DNA of 64,000 bases from Candidatus Rokuibacteriota bacterium. Its GTDB lineage: Bacteria; Methylomirabilota; Methylomirabilia; Rokubacteriales; CSP1-6. This document shows, piece by piece, positions 44,458-52,225 of this stretch. The notes beneath the pieces were generated by a model. It was given only the letters and a program-made list of their open reading frames with translations, ran no database searches and was not told the DNA's origin. The stretch spans positions 1 to 64,000 of the forward strand of contig QHSU01000071.1 in the NCBI GenBank assembly GCA_003220535.1, read 5' to 3'. Both the position numbers and the translations under genes were made by a program. Numbering within the stretch: position 1 is the stretch's first letter; each line of letters begins with the position of its first letter.

Positions 44458-45374
44458 CGCGGCGCCACGATCTGGCGCGAGCGGGCGTGGGCCTGTGCGG
44501 CGACCCAGCCGCTGCGGCCGTCCACCAAGCGACGGACCACGGGAGCGACCGGCAGCTCGTCGCCCGCGGCGAGCGCCTGGGCGGCGACGGCGTCGAGCCT
44601 GACGAAGCTGACGCCGGTCCGGCCGAGCCCGGCGATGAACGCCTCGAACGCCGTCAGCAGGCGCCCGCCCTCCACCTCGGCGTGGAGGGTGAAGACGTTG
44701 ATGCCCGGCCGAACCGCTCGCGCGAGCGTTCCCGGAAGGTCCGTCACTCGCCCGAGAAGCTCGTCCATCGTGGGCATGGTGGTCGGCACCTGGAGCGTTG
44801 AGAGCACGCCGGCGGCGATCTCCGGCCTGAACGGAGCCTCGCCACGCGTATCGCTCGCGTAGCGAAAGCCGAAGGCGTCCTGGGCGGCGAGCGCCCTCGC
44901 CGACGTGCGCCAGCCGGGCGCCGCGCTCGCGTGCGGAGCGACGCCGACGACCGCCTCGAACGCGCGCGTGGCCCGATCCAGATCGGCCCGGATCGCGGAA
45001 CGACCGAGGCGGTGGACGCGGTCTTGCCAGCCGACGTGGTCCCAGCCGTGGGGCGCCAGCTCGTGGCCCTCGTCGGCGATCTGCTGGAGCAGCGCCGGCG
45101 CGCCGGCGCCCACCAGACGCGCGGGCAAGAGGGTCCCCGAGAGCAGCGTGCGCAGTCCGTAGAGCCCGAGCGGGTTCGTGCGCCACATCTTCAGAAGGAA
45201 GCTCGGGCGCAGCACCCGCCGGATCGCCCGCCCCGAGCGATCCGGCCCCATCGTCACGAAGAAGGACGCGTGAAGCTCCATGCGCCGGAACAACTCAAGC
45301 AGGCGGGGGACGCCCTCCTCGAGCCCACGGCGCGTGTCGACGTCGACGCGCAGGGCTACTGTCGCTTGAACCAT
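44454..45374 (-). CDS. arnD: ArnD-like polysaccharide deacetylase (deformylase)
   Basis: The 306-residue protein follows ArnD closely: ALRVDVDTRRGLEEGVPRLL with the catalytic Asp-Val-Asp, LHASFFVTMGPDRSGR, LRPSFLLKMWRTNPLGLYG, HELAPHGWDHVGWQ with the metal His, and RYASDTRGEAPFRP. ArnD removes the formyl group from undecaprenyl-phosphate-Ara4FN at the inner membrane. Here it follows the split arnA genes in the order C-A-A-D, supporting the same reaction on Ara4N or a close amino sugar. It overlaps the dehydrogenase gene by 19 bases. Confidence 0.88.
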   Translation of the reverse strand: MVQATVALRVDVDTRRGLEEGVPRLLELFRRMELHASFFVTMGPDRSGRAIRRVLRPSFLLKMWRTNPLGLYGLRTLLSGTLLPARLVGAGAPALLQQIADEGHELAPHGWDHVGWQDRVHRLGRSAIRADLDRATRAFEAVVGVAPHASAAPGWRTSARALAAQDAFGFRYASDTRGEAPFRPEIAAGVLSTLQVPTTMPTMDELLGRVTDLPGTLARAVRPGINVFTLHAEVEGGRLLTAFEAFIAGLGRTGVSFVRLDAVAAQALAAGDELPVAPVVRRLVDGRSGWVAAQAHARSRQIVAPR

Positions 45375-46309
45375 TCGATCGTCTGCCCGAGCCCCACGTC
45401 GAGCGTGGTCTCGGCTCGCACGCTCAGGAGCTCCCGCATCCGGCGCACGGAAGGCACGCGCCGCGGGATGTCCTCGTATCCCTGGGCGTAGACAGCATCT
45501 TGATGGACGAAGCTGATTCGAGAAGGAGACCCGGTGATCCGGATCATGCGCGCGGCCAGGTCGCGGATCGAGACTTCCTCTTCCGAGCCGACGTTGATCG
45601 CCTGCCCCTCGGCCTCGGCCCGGAGACCGGCCTGCACCGTCGCGCGCACAGCGTCGTCGACGTAGGTGAACGTGCGCGTCTGGAAGCCGTCGCCGATGAC
45701 GGTCACCGGCTCGCCCCGTCGCAGCTGGCCGATGAAGATTGTCATGACCCGGCCGCGATCCATCTGGTCGAGCCGCGGGCCGTAGACGTTGAAGTAGCGG
45801 AGGACCACCACGCGAAGCCCCATGCGGGCGAACGCGAAGCAGAAGTGCTCGCCGGCGGCCTTCGAGGTCGCGTAGCACCAACGGTCCGTTCGCGTCGAGC
45901 CGAGCACGCGGTCGCCGTCCTCGTCGAACGGCACCGCGGTGTTCCGCCCGTAGACCTCGGAGGTCGAGCTGAAGACGACCTTCTTGCCGTGGCGGAACGC
46001 GGCGGTCAGAACCTCCTGGGTGCCGTTGATGTTGACGGTGAGCACCTGATAGGGATCGCCCACGTAGTGCTCGACGCCGACCACGGCCGCGAGGTGGTAC
46101 ACCAGATCGGACCACGCGACGAGGCCGTCGAGGATCTCCCGGCTCAATACCGACTCGCGGATCGCCCGGAAGTGCGGGTTCGCGCGCAGGTGGCGGACCT
46201 TGAGGTCGCCCGCCGGGTCGAGGATGGTGACCTCCTGGCCCCGGTCGAGCCACGCCTCGGCCAGGTGCGAGCCGAGGAATCCGGCGCCGCCCGTGATGAG
46301 GACCTTCAT
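45356..46309 (-). CDS. SDR sugar-nucleotide enzyme, ArnA C-domain/UXS-like
   Basis: The 317-residue protein is an extended short-chain dehydrogenase: GGAGFLGSHLAEA NAD loop, YHLAAVVGVEHYVGDP, the SSTSEVYG Ser segment and the YATSKAAGE Tyr-Lys pair. The SSTSEVYG stretch and the overall order match the decarboxylase half of ArnA and UDP-glucuronate decarboxylases. In the usual pathway this step oxidises and decarboxylates UDP-glucuronate to the 4-keto-pentose. As a separate gene it is the second half of a split arnA; it could instead make UDP-xylose. Confidence 0.82.
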   Translation of the reverse strand: MKVLITGGAGFLGSHLAEAWLDRGQEVTILDPAGDLKVRHLRANPHFRAIRESVLSREILDGLVAWSDLVYHLAAVVGVEHYVGDPYQVLTVNINGTQEVLTAAFRHGKKVVFSSTSEVYGRNTAVPFDEDGDRVLGSTRTDRWCYATSKAAGEHFCFAFARMGLRVVVLRYFNVYGPRLDQMDRGRVMTIFIGQLRRGEPVTVIGDGFQTRTFTYVDDAVRATVQAGLRAEAEGQAINVGSEEEVSIRDLAARMIRITGSPSRISFVHQDAVYAQGYEDIPRRVPSVRRMRELLSVRAETTLDVGLGQTIEWFKRQ

Positions 46310-47241
46310 AGCCGCAAGCCCGGACGCAGCCCCCGCCGCGCAGCCCACGTGTCGGCAGGCTCCTCGACGCCGCCCGCACTCTGCACGCGGGTGATCAGCA
46401 GCACGCCCGTCCCCGCCGTCACCGTGATCCCTCGCGACGGCACGATCGCGAGGAGCGTGCCGGGCGCGGCACCGCTCGATGCGTGCTGGACGGTCGACGC
46501 GGCCCACAGCCGGAGACGGGCCGGACCGTCGCCGACGAACGCGCCGGGATAGGGGTGAGTGACCGCCCGGATCATGTCGCTGATCCTGGTGGCCGGCCAC
46601 GCCCAGTCGATGCGCCCATCCTCCGGGCGACGCCGCGGGACGACCATCGCGCGCGCGTGGTCCTGGGGGACGCGCGGTGCGGTCCCGGCGAGCACGGCCG
46701 GGTACGACTCGAGCAAGAGATCGACGCCGACCTTGACCATTCGTTTGTAGAGGGTGAAGGCCGTGTCGTCGGGCTCGATGTCGATCGGCTGCTGGGCGAC
46801 GATGTCGCCGGCGTCGGCGGCGACGGTCATGTGGTGGAGCGTGACGCCGGTTCGCCGCTCGCCGTTCACCAGCACCCAGTTGAGCGGCGCGCGCCCGCGG
46901 TACGCCGGCAGCAGCGAGCCGTGCAGGTTGAGCGCCGCGACGCGGGGCAGTGCCAGGAGCTCGGGCCCCAGGAGCCGGCGATACCAGACGGACAGGATGA
47001 GATCGGGCGCCAGGTCGCGCAAGGTCTCCACGACGCCAGAGACATTCGGCGAGGCCGGCGCCAGGCACGGGATCTGCCGGATGCGCGCGATCTCGGCCAC
47101 CGACTCGAACCAGTCGCCCTCGGCTGGATCATCCGGATGGGTCACGACGGCCACCACCGCCTCGTCGCGGGCGAGCAGCGCGTCGAGCGCGCGGGCGCCG
47201 AAGGTGTGGTAGGCGAAGACGGCCCAGCGCGCGCGCGTCAC
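46306..47241 (-). CDS. Methionyl-tRNA-formyltransferase-like enzyme, ArnA N-domain
   Basis: The 311-residue protein matches the formyltransferase half of ArnA: VFAYHTFGARALDALLA, SVWYRRLLGPELL, the catalytic NLHGSLLPAYRGRAPLNWVL (Asn-His), and TGVTLHHMTVAADAGDIV. It would transfer a formyl group from 10-formyl-THF to UDP-Ara4N or a similar amino sugar. The GTG start at 47241 overlaps the arnC stop. In most proteobacteria this domain is fused to the dehydrogenase; here the two genes overlap by 4 bases. Confidence 0.87.
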   Translation of the reverse strand: MTRARWAVFAYHTFGARALDALLARDEAVVAVVTHPDDPAEGDWFESVAEIARIRQIPCLAPASPNVSGVVETLRDLAPDLILSVWYRRLLGPELLALPRVAALNLHGSLLPAYRGRAPLNWVLVNGERRTGVTLHHMTVAADAGDIVAQQPIDIEPDDTAFTLYKRMVKVGVDLLLESYPAVLAGTAPRVPQDHARAMVVPRRRPEDGRIDWAWPATRISDMIRAVTHPYPGAFVGDGPARLRLWAASTVQHASSGAAPGTLLAIVPSRGITVTAGTGVLLITRVQSAGGVEEPADTWAARRGLRPGLRL

Positions 47242-48173
47242 TCGAGCACCTCGCTGATCACGTACCGCGGCCGCCGCCGCACCTCCTGATAGATGCGCCC
47301 AACGTACTCGCCGATCAGCCCCAGCGCCAGGATCTGCAGGCCGACGAAGAAGAACAGGATCGCGAACAGCGTGAACACGCCCTCGACCTCGGGCCCGACC
47401 AGGAGCCGACGCAGGCCGAGAAAGAGCGCGAAGCCGAGGCCCATCAGGGACACGCCGATCCCGATGAGGCTGACGAGCTGGATGGGCAGCAGCGAGAAGC
47501 CCGTGAGCAGGTCGAAGTTGAGCCTGAGGAGCCGAAAGAGGCCGTACCGCGAGCGCCCGTGCTCGCGCACGGCGTGCTCGACCGGAATCTCGGACACCGC
47601 GGCTGCGAAGCTGGCCCCGAGCGCCGGAATGAATTGCGACACGCCCTGGCAGGCCACGATCTGGTCGACCACCGAACGCCGGTACGCTCTCAACATGCAC
47701 CCGTAGTCGCGGAGCCGCACGCCGACGACGGCTGACGTGACGCGGTTGACGACCCAGGACGCGGCTCGCCGCGCCCACGGGTCATAACGACCCGCGCGCC
47801 ACCCGCCGACCACGTCGACCCCGTCCGTCAGCGCCGCCAGCAGGCGCGGGATCTCCTCCGGTGGGTTCTGCAGGTCGGCGTCCAGCGTCACGACGACCTC
47901 GCCCTTCGCCCGCTCCATCCCGGCGAACACTGCGGCGTGCTGCCCGTAGTTCCGGTTGAACCGGATCACCTTCACCGCGGCGTCCTGGGCCCGGAGCGCG
48001 CGCAGGACGTCCGCCGAGCCGTCGCGGCTCCCGTCGTCGACGAAGATGATCTCGTACGGCTGGCCGAGCTCCTTGAGGGTCAGCGCCAGACGATGGTGGA
48101 GATCGCCGAGGCTCCGCACCTCGTCGAAGACGGGAACGACGACCGACAGTGCGGGCCGCGCCCCGTCGCTCAG
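47238..48173 (-). CDS. arnC: ArnC-like undecaprenyl-phosphate glycosyltransferase
   Basis: The 311-residue GT2 enzyme has VVVPVFDE, the FVDDGSRDGS loop (D46-D47), TLDADLQNPPEEIP and GCMLRAYRR, then two membrane helices near the C terminus and VGRIYQEVRRRPRY. All are typical of ArnC, which attaches formylated aminoarabinose to undecaprenyl phosphate. There is no ATG, GTG or TTG before the conserved N terminus; CTG 48173 forms a CTGA overlap with the ketosynthase stop and is the likely start. It links the acyl operon to the Arn set. Confidence 0.88.
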   Translation of the reverse strand: MSDGARPALSVVVPVFDEVRSLGDLHHRLALTLKELGQPYEIIFVDDGSRDGSADVLRALRAQDAAVKVIRFNRNYGQHAAVFAGMERAKGEVVVTLDADLQNPPEEIPRLLAALTDGVDVVGGWRAGRYDPWARRAASWVVNRVTSAVVGVRLRDYGCMLRAYRRSVVDQIVACQGVSQFIPALGASFAAAVSEIPVEHAVREHGRSRYGLFRLLRLNFDLLTGFSLLPIQLVSLIGIGVSLMGLGFALFLGLRRLLVGPEVEGVFTLFAILFFFVGLQILALGLIGEYVGRIYQEVRRRPRYVISEVLE

Positions 48174-49486
48174 TGCCTGATCTCCCGCACGAGCAGACAG
48201 TCGTTGTGGCCGCCGAATCCGAACGAATTCGAGATGGCCGCGCGGATGCGGCCGGCCACGGGCGTGTTCGGCACGTAACTCAGATCGCACTCGGGATCGG
48301 GCACGCGGTAGTTGATCGTCGGCGGCGCGATCTGGTCGCGCACGGCCAGCACCGTCGTCGCCAGCTCGATGGCGCCGGCGGCCGAGATCGTATGGCCGAT
48401 CATGGATTTGGTCGAGCTCACCCGGAGCCGCGCCGCCTCGGGGCCGAACACCGTCTTGATCGCGGCGGTCTCGACGCGGTCGTTCATCGGAGTCGAGGTG
48501 CCGTGGGCATTGACGTAGTCGACGTCCGCCGGGCCCAGGCTCGCGTCGGCCAATGCCCGGCGCATGGCGCCGATCGCCCCGCGGCCGTCCGGCGCCTCGT
48601 CGGTGACGCGGTACGCGTCGCAGGTCGTGCCATAGCCCGCGAGCTCGGCGATGGCCGCCGCGCCGCGGCGCTCGGCGTGCTCGGCCTCTTCGAGGATGAC
48701 GAACCCCGCGCCTTCTCCGATCACGAAGCCATCGCGGCGCGCGTCGAAGGGACGGCTCGCGAGCGCGGGTGTGGCGTTCTGGCGCGACATGACGCCGAGC
48801 AGGCAGAAGAGCTGCACCTCGATCGGCGACACGATGCACTCGGCGCCGCCCGCCAGCGCCACGTCGATCGCCCCCCGGCGAATCGCGCGGTACGCCTCGC
48901 CGATCGCCTGAGCCGACGAGGTGCAGGCCGTCTGGATCGTCGCCGTCGGCCCCTCGATCCCGAAGTGCCCCGCCAGCCGCGACGCGAGGTACTGGGGCCA
49001 CGTCCGGTAGAAGGCTCGGGGCGCGGCGCGCCGCCCGAACTCGTTGACGAAACCGGCCTGCGTCACCAGGCCGCCGGCCGGACGACTGACGTACGCGACG
49101 TCGCCGAGCTCGCGCAGGTCGTGGCGCTCGCCGCTGGTGCCGACGAAGACGCCCGCGCGCGGCGAGGCGAGCACCCGGCGGGCGCCGGCCCCCGCGACGG
49201 CGCCGCGGGCGGCGCGCACGCCGACCACGACCCCGCGGGGCTCCTGCGGGTCGAGCGCGGCCTCGGCCCGGAGCTCCTCGATCAGCGCGTGGTCGTCCAG
49301 CGCGGCGGCGATCTGCGTGGGCAATCCCTCGGGATCGAAGTGGGCGATCCGCCTCACGCCGGACACCCCCGCGAGCGCGGCCTTCCAGAAGGCGTCGAGG
49401 TCGGACCCGATCGGCGTCACCACGTCGAGTCCGGTCACGACCACGCGCCGGCGCGCGCCCGTCTCACGCGAGGAGCGAGTAGCCAC
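48170..49486 (-). CDS. Beta-ketoacyl synthase (FabF-like, catalytic)
   Basis: The 438-residue ketosynthase has the complete Cys-His-His triad with its lysine: C188 (QTACTSSA), H328 (AHGTST), K360 and H365 (STKSMIGHT), plus NSFGFGGHN near the end. It extends an acyl chain on ACP by decarboxylating malonyl-ACP. It overlaps the FabL-like reductase gene by 23 bases and arnC by 4. Together with the non-catalytic KS at 52226 it could form a KS-alpha/KS-beta pair as in type II polyketide and aryl-polyene systems. Confidence 0.9.
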   Translation of the reverse strand: MATRSSRETGARRRVVVTGLDVVTPIGSDLDAFWKAALAGVSGVRRIAHFDPEGLPTQIAAALDDHALIEELRAEAALDPQEPRGVVVGVRAARGAVAGAGARRVLASPRAGVFVGTSGERHDLRELGDVAYVSRPAGGLVTQAGFVNEFGRRAAPRAFYRTWPQYLASRLAGHFGIEGPTATIQTACTSSAQAIGEAYRAIRRGAIDVALAGGAECIVSPIEVQLFCLLGVMSRQNATPALASRPFDARRDGFVIGEGAGFVILEEAEHAERRGAAAIAELAGYGTTCDAYRVTDEAPDGRGAIGAMRRALADASLGPADVDYVNAHGTSTPMNDRVETAAIKTVFGPEAARLRVSSTKSMIGHTISAAGAIELATTVLAVRDQIAPPTINYRVPDPECDLSYVPNTPVAGRIRAAISNSFGFGGHNDCLLVREIRH

Positions 49487-50216
49487 CGTCCACCGTCAGG
49501 ACCTGCCCCTGGATCGCCTGCGCCGCCGGGCTCGCCAGAAAGAACACGACTTCGGCGACGTCTTCCGGTGTCACGAGCGCGCCGCCGGGGGTGCGCGCCC
49601 TGATCGCCGACAGCGCGGCCGCGCCGTCGGGAATCGCCTGCCACACGTCGGTCTCCACCGCTCCGGCCGAGACCGTGTTGACGGTGATGCCCTTCGCGGC
49701 CAGCTCGGCGGCGAGATATCGGGTGAGCGCCTCGAGCGCCGCCTTCGAGACGCCGATCGCCGCGTAGCCCGCGATGACGCGCCGGCTCCCGAGGCTCGAC
49801 AGCGCGATGATCCGCCCGCCGGAGGCCATGAGCCGCGCCGCTTCCTGGGCGAGGATCAGGAGCGCGCGCGCGTTGGTCGCCATCACCCAGTCCCATTGCT
49901 TGGGCGAGAGCTCGAGCCCGTCGCGCAGCACGCCCGAGGCGGCGTTGCTCACGAGCACGTCGAGGCGTCCCGCGCGGTGCTCGACCTCGGCCACCAGGCG
50001 CCTGATCTCGGCGGGGTCCTTGAGGTCGGCCTGCAGCAGCTCGGCCGTGCCGCCGCGCAGCTCGACGTCGCGCGCCGTCTTCTCCGCCGCTTCGCGATTC
50101 ACGAAGAAGTTCACGAAGACGCGCGCCCCGGCCTCGGCGAAGCGCAGCGCGATCGCGCGTCCGATGCCACGGCCACCGCCCGTGACCAGCACCGTGCGGG
50201 AGACCCCGTCACTCAC
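49464..50216 (-). CDS. FabL-like enoyl-ACP reductase (SDR)
   Basis: The 250-residue SDR has the TGGGRGIGR cofactor loop and the active-site segment ALSSLGSRRVIAGYAAIGVSKAALEALTRYLA, quoted here in outline: Y151 and K158 are separated by six residues. The Y-x6-K spacing marks enoyl-ACP reductases of the FabL/FabI kind rather than the Y-x3-K of FabG, and the surrounding wording is close to B. subtilis FabL. It would saturate the enoyl chain, arguing for a reduced acyl product. It overlaps the dehydratase gene by 8 bases. Confidence 0.8.
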   Translation of the reverse strand: MSDGVSRTVLVTGGGRGIGRAIALRFAEAGARVFVNFFVNREAAEKTARDVELRGGTAELLQADLKDPAEIRRLVAEVEHRAGRLDVLVSNAASGVLRDGLELSPKQWDWVMATNARALLILAQEAARLMASGGRIIALSSLGSRRVIAGYAAIGVSKAALEALTRYLAAELAAKGITVNTVSAGAVETDVWQAIPDGAAALSAIRARTPGGALVTPEDVAEVVFFLASPAAQAIQGQVLTVDGGYSLLA

Positions 50217-50808
50217 TCGACACCCCGGTCGTCGGCCTCCGGCGACCCCCGGTCGCCCCCCTCGGGGGACCCTCGGTCGCCCGCCGCGGGCGACCCTCGG
50301 TCGCCTGTCTCAGGCGACCCTCGGTCGCCAGATTCACGCCCGGCTGGGCCGCCGTGTCGGGCGACCGCTGGAGCTCGTGGGCTAGCGCGCGCAGTCGCTC
50401 GGCCTGCCGCGCCGCGTCTGTCCCCGGCCGCGTCGGCTCGAGCGAGTACTCGAGCGTGGCCGTCGCGACCCGCTGGCCCTCGACCGTCGCGCTGGCGTCG
50501 AGCACCCAGGCCCCGTCACCCGGGCGTCGCTCGCATTCGATCCAGAGCTGATCGCCCGGACGGACCTGGCGCCGGAACGCGACGCGCGAGAGCCGGCGGA
50601 GCCGGCCGACCTCGGCGAAGTCATGGCTCATCCCGATCAGCAGCTGGGACGCCTGCCCGAAGGCCTCGACGACGAGCGCCCCCGGGAACACGGGGTAGCC
50701 CGGAAAATGGTCGGTGAACACGTCCTCGGTGGCACTCACGTTCTTCAGCGTTTCGATGTGACGGGGCGGCACGGCGCTGACGAGACGGTCGACGAACACG
50801 AAGCGCAT
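50209..50808 (-). CDS. FabZ-like hotdog dehydratase with repeat tail
   Basis: Residues 1-140 form a hotdog fold with the catalytic His at 34 and an acidic residue at 48 (TDHFPGYPVFPGALVVEAFGQ), as in FabZ, which dehydrates 3-hydroxyacyl-ACP. The last 45 residues are unusual: an 8-residue unit (ATEGRPRR and variants) repeats four times, encoded by a 24-base tandem repeat, producing a basic, disordered tail absent from normal 145-residue FabZ proteins. Its stop lies 8 bases inside the reductase gene. Confidence 0.83.
   Translation of the reverse strand: MRFVFVDRLVSAVPPRHIETLKNVSATEDVFTDHFPGYPVFPGALVVEAFGQASQLLIGMSHDFAEVGRLRRLSRVAFRRQVRPGDQLWIECERRPGDGAWVLDASATVEGQRVATATLEYSLEPTRPGTDAARQAERLRALAHELQRSPDTAAQPGVNLATEGRLRQATEGRPRRATEGPPRGATGGRRRPTTGVSSE
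50241..50329. repeat. 24-base tandem repeat inside the dehydratase gene
   Basis: Four units with the core GGCGACCCTCGGTCGCC recur every 24 bases. Each core is an imperfect palindrome (GGCGACC/GGTCGCC). Because 24 is a multiple of three the repeat stays in frame and encodes the basic C-terminal tail of the dehydratase. It looks like a recent expansion or an intragenic palindromic element. Confidence 0.85.
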
Positions 50809-50844
50809 TCGGAGACACCCGCCGCGGATCGCTGCTCCGCGGCC

Positions 50845-51453
50845 TCAGGTCCCCGGGGCGAGACGCCCGGCGGCGGCGAGCTGCCCCACGATGTACTCGG
50901 TGACCGCGCGCACGGTGAGGCGGCTCATGATGACCTCGACCGCCTCCGACGAGTGCAGGCTCTTTTCCAGATAGCCGGCGAACTGGTCGACCGTGAGATC
51001 GGACAGGTCGAGCGGGGTCGGCGCCAGATCGGCCAGCATGCGCTCGACGAGCGAGCGGACGACCGCCTGCTCGTCACCTGGCACTCGGGCCACTCCGTGC
51101 TTGGCCGCCAGGTGCTCGAGCACGGCGCCGACCGTCGCCGGCGACACCATGCGCAATTCGTCCGCGGGCACCGCGATCTGATAGCGCGTCGCGAGCACCC
51201 TGGCCAGCACGCTGAGGTCGCGCCACTCGATGCGCCGCTCCTGGATCAGCCGCATCGGCAGGTCGACGCCGAACGTCTGCTGGCACTTGAAGCTCAGGTC
51301 GAGGAAGTCGATCGACTCGGCGCCGAGATCGCGAACCAGCGCAGCGTCGGACGTCACCTTCGCCTCGTCGACCCCGAGCGACTCGACGATGAGCTTGCCC
51401 ACGGTCGCGTGCACCTCGGGGCGGGTCCAGATCTTCGCGGTGTCCCCTTCCAT
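50845..51453 (-). CDS. Acyl carrier protein, probably two domains
   Basis: The 202-residue protein has an N-terminal ACP domain with the phosphopantetheine site S47 in RDLGAESIDFLDL. The C-terminal half (about 115-195) has another ACP-like helix pattern, in which LHSSEAVEVIMSRL occupies the position of DSLxxVEL; the Asp before Ser is Ser, so its modification is uncertain. A tandem carrier would raise flux or carry two intermediates. It lies between the FabZ-like and FabG-like genes. Confidence 0.83.
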   Translation of the reverse strand: MEGDTAKIWTRPEVHATVGKLIVESLGVDEAKVTSDAALVRDLGAESIDFLDLSFKCQQTFGVDLPMRLIQERRIEWRDLSVLARVLATRYQIAVPADELRMVSPATVGAVLEHLAAKHGVARVPGDEQAVVRSLVERMLADLAPTPLDLSDLTVDQFAGYLEKSLHSSEAVEVIMSRLTVRAVTEYIVGQLAAAGRLAPGT

Positions 51454-51470
51454 GCGCTCTGCGGCCTCCT

Positions 51471-52223
51471 TCAGCCGATGCCGCCGTCGACGGCGATGAC
51501 CTGGCCCGTGATGTAGCTGGCCTCTTCCGACGCGAGAAACACGGCCAGCGTCGCCACCTCCTCGGGCCGTCCCACCCGCCGCATCGGGATCCACTCGCGG
51601 ATCTTCGACGCGGACATGCCGATGAACGGCCGGCTCATGTCGGTCTCGATCAGCCCCGGCGCGATGGCGTTCACCGTCACGCCGCGGGGACCGAGCTCGG
51701 TCGCGAGCGCGGCCGTGAGCGCGTTCACGCCACCCTTCGACGCCGCGTAGTTGACCTGGCCGCGGCCGGCCCGCGACACCAGCACCGAGCTCAGGTTGAT
51801 GATGCGGCCCCAGCCCCGGCGGAGCATGTGGTGGGCGCCCAGGCGCGCGCAATGATAGACGCCGTCCAGGTTCGTCTCCAGCACCGACGTCCACTCGCCG
51901 TCGGACATCTCGACGAACAGCCCTTCCCGGCTGATGCCGGCGTTGTTCACCAGAATGTCGAGCCGGCTGGCGCGCGCGACGACGGCGCCGATCAGCGCTT
52001 CGGCCTGAGCCCGGTCGCTCACGTCCGCCTGATGGACGAAGCCGTGGCCGCCGGCCGCTTCGATTGCTTGCAGCGTCTCCTTGGCGCGCTCGTGCTGCTG
52101 CCGATAGTTGATACAGACCGTCGCGCCGGCGTGCGCGAGACCCGTGGCGATCGCTCGCCCGATTCCCCGCGAGGCGCCCGTGACGAGCGCGACCCGACCG
52201 GTCAGGTCGATCTGCACGGGCAC
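51471..52223 (-). CDS. fabG: 3-oxoacyl-ACP reductase (FabG-like)
   Basis: The 250-residue SDR has VTGASRGIGRAIA, LVNNAGISREGL, the INLSSV serine, the Y-x3-K pair in VNYAASKGG and the C-terminal ITGQVIAVDGGIG, a textbook FabG. It reduces 3-oxoacyl-ACP with NADPH. The GTG at 52223 lies 2 bases after the chain-length-factor-like gene. It supplies the ketoreduction step of the acyl operon. Confidence 0.92.
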   Translation of the reverse strand: MPVQIDLTGRVALVTGASRGIGRAIATGLAHAGATVCINYRQQHERAKETLQAIEAAGGHGFVHQADVSDRAQAEALIGAVVARASRLDILVNNAGISREGLFVEMSDGEWTSVLETNLDGVYHCARLGAHHMLRRGWGRIINLSSVLVSRAGRGQVNYAASKGGVNALTAALATELGPRGVTVNAIAPGLIETDMSRPFIGMSASKIREWIPMRRVGRPEEVATLAVFLASEEASYITGQVIAVDGGIG

Positions 52224-52225
52224 CG

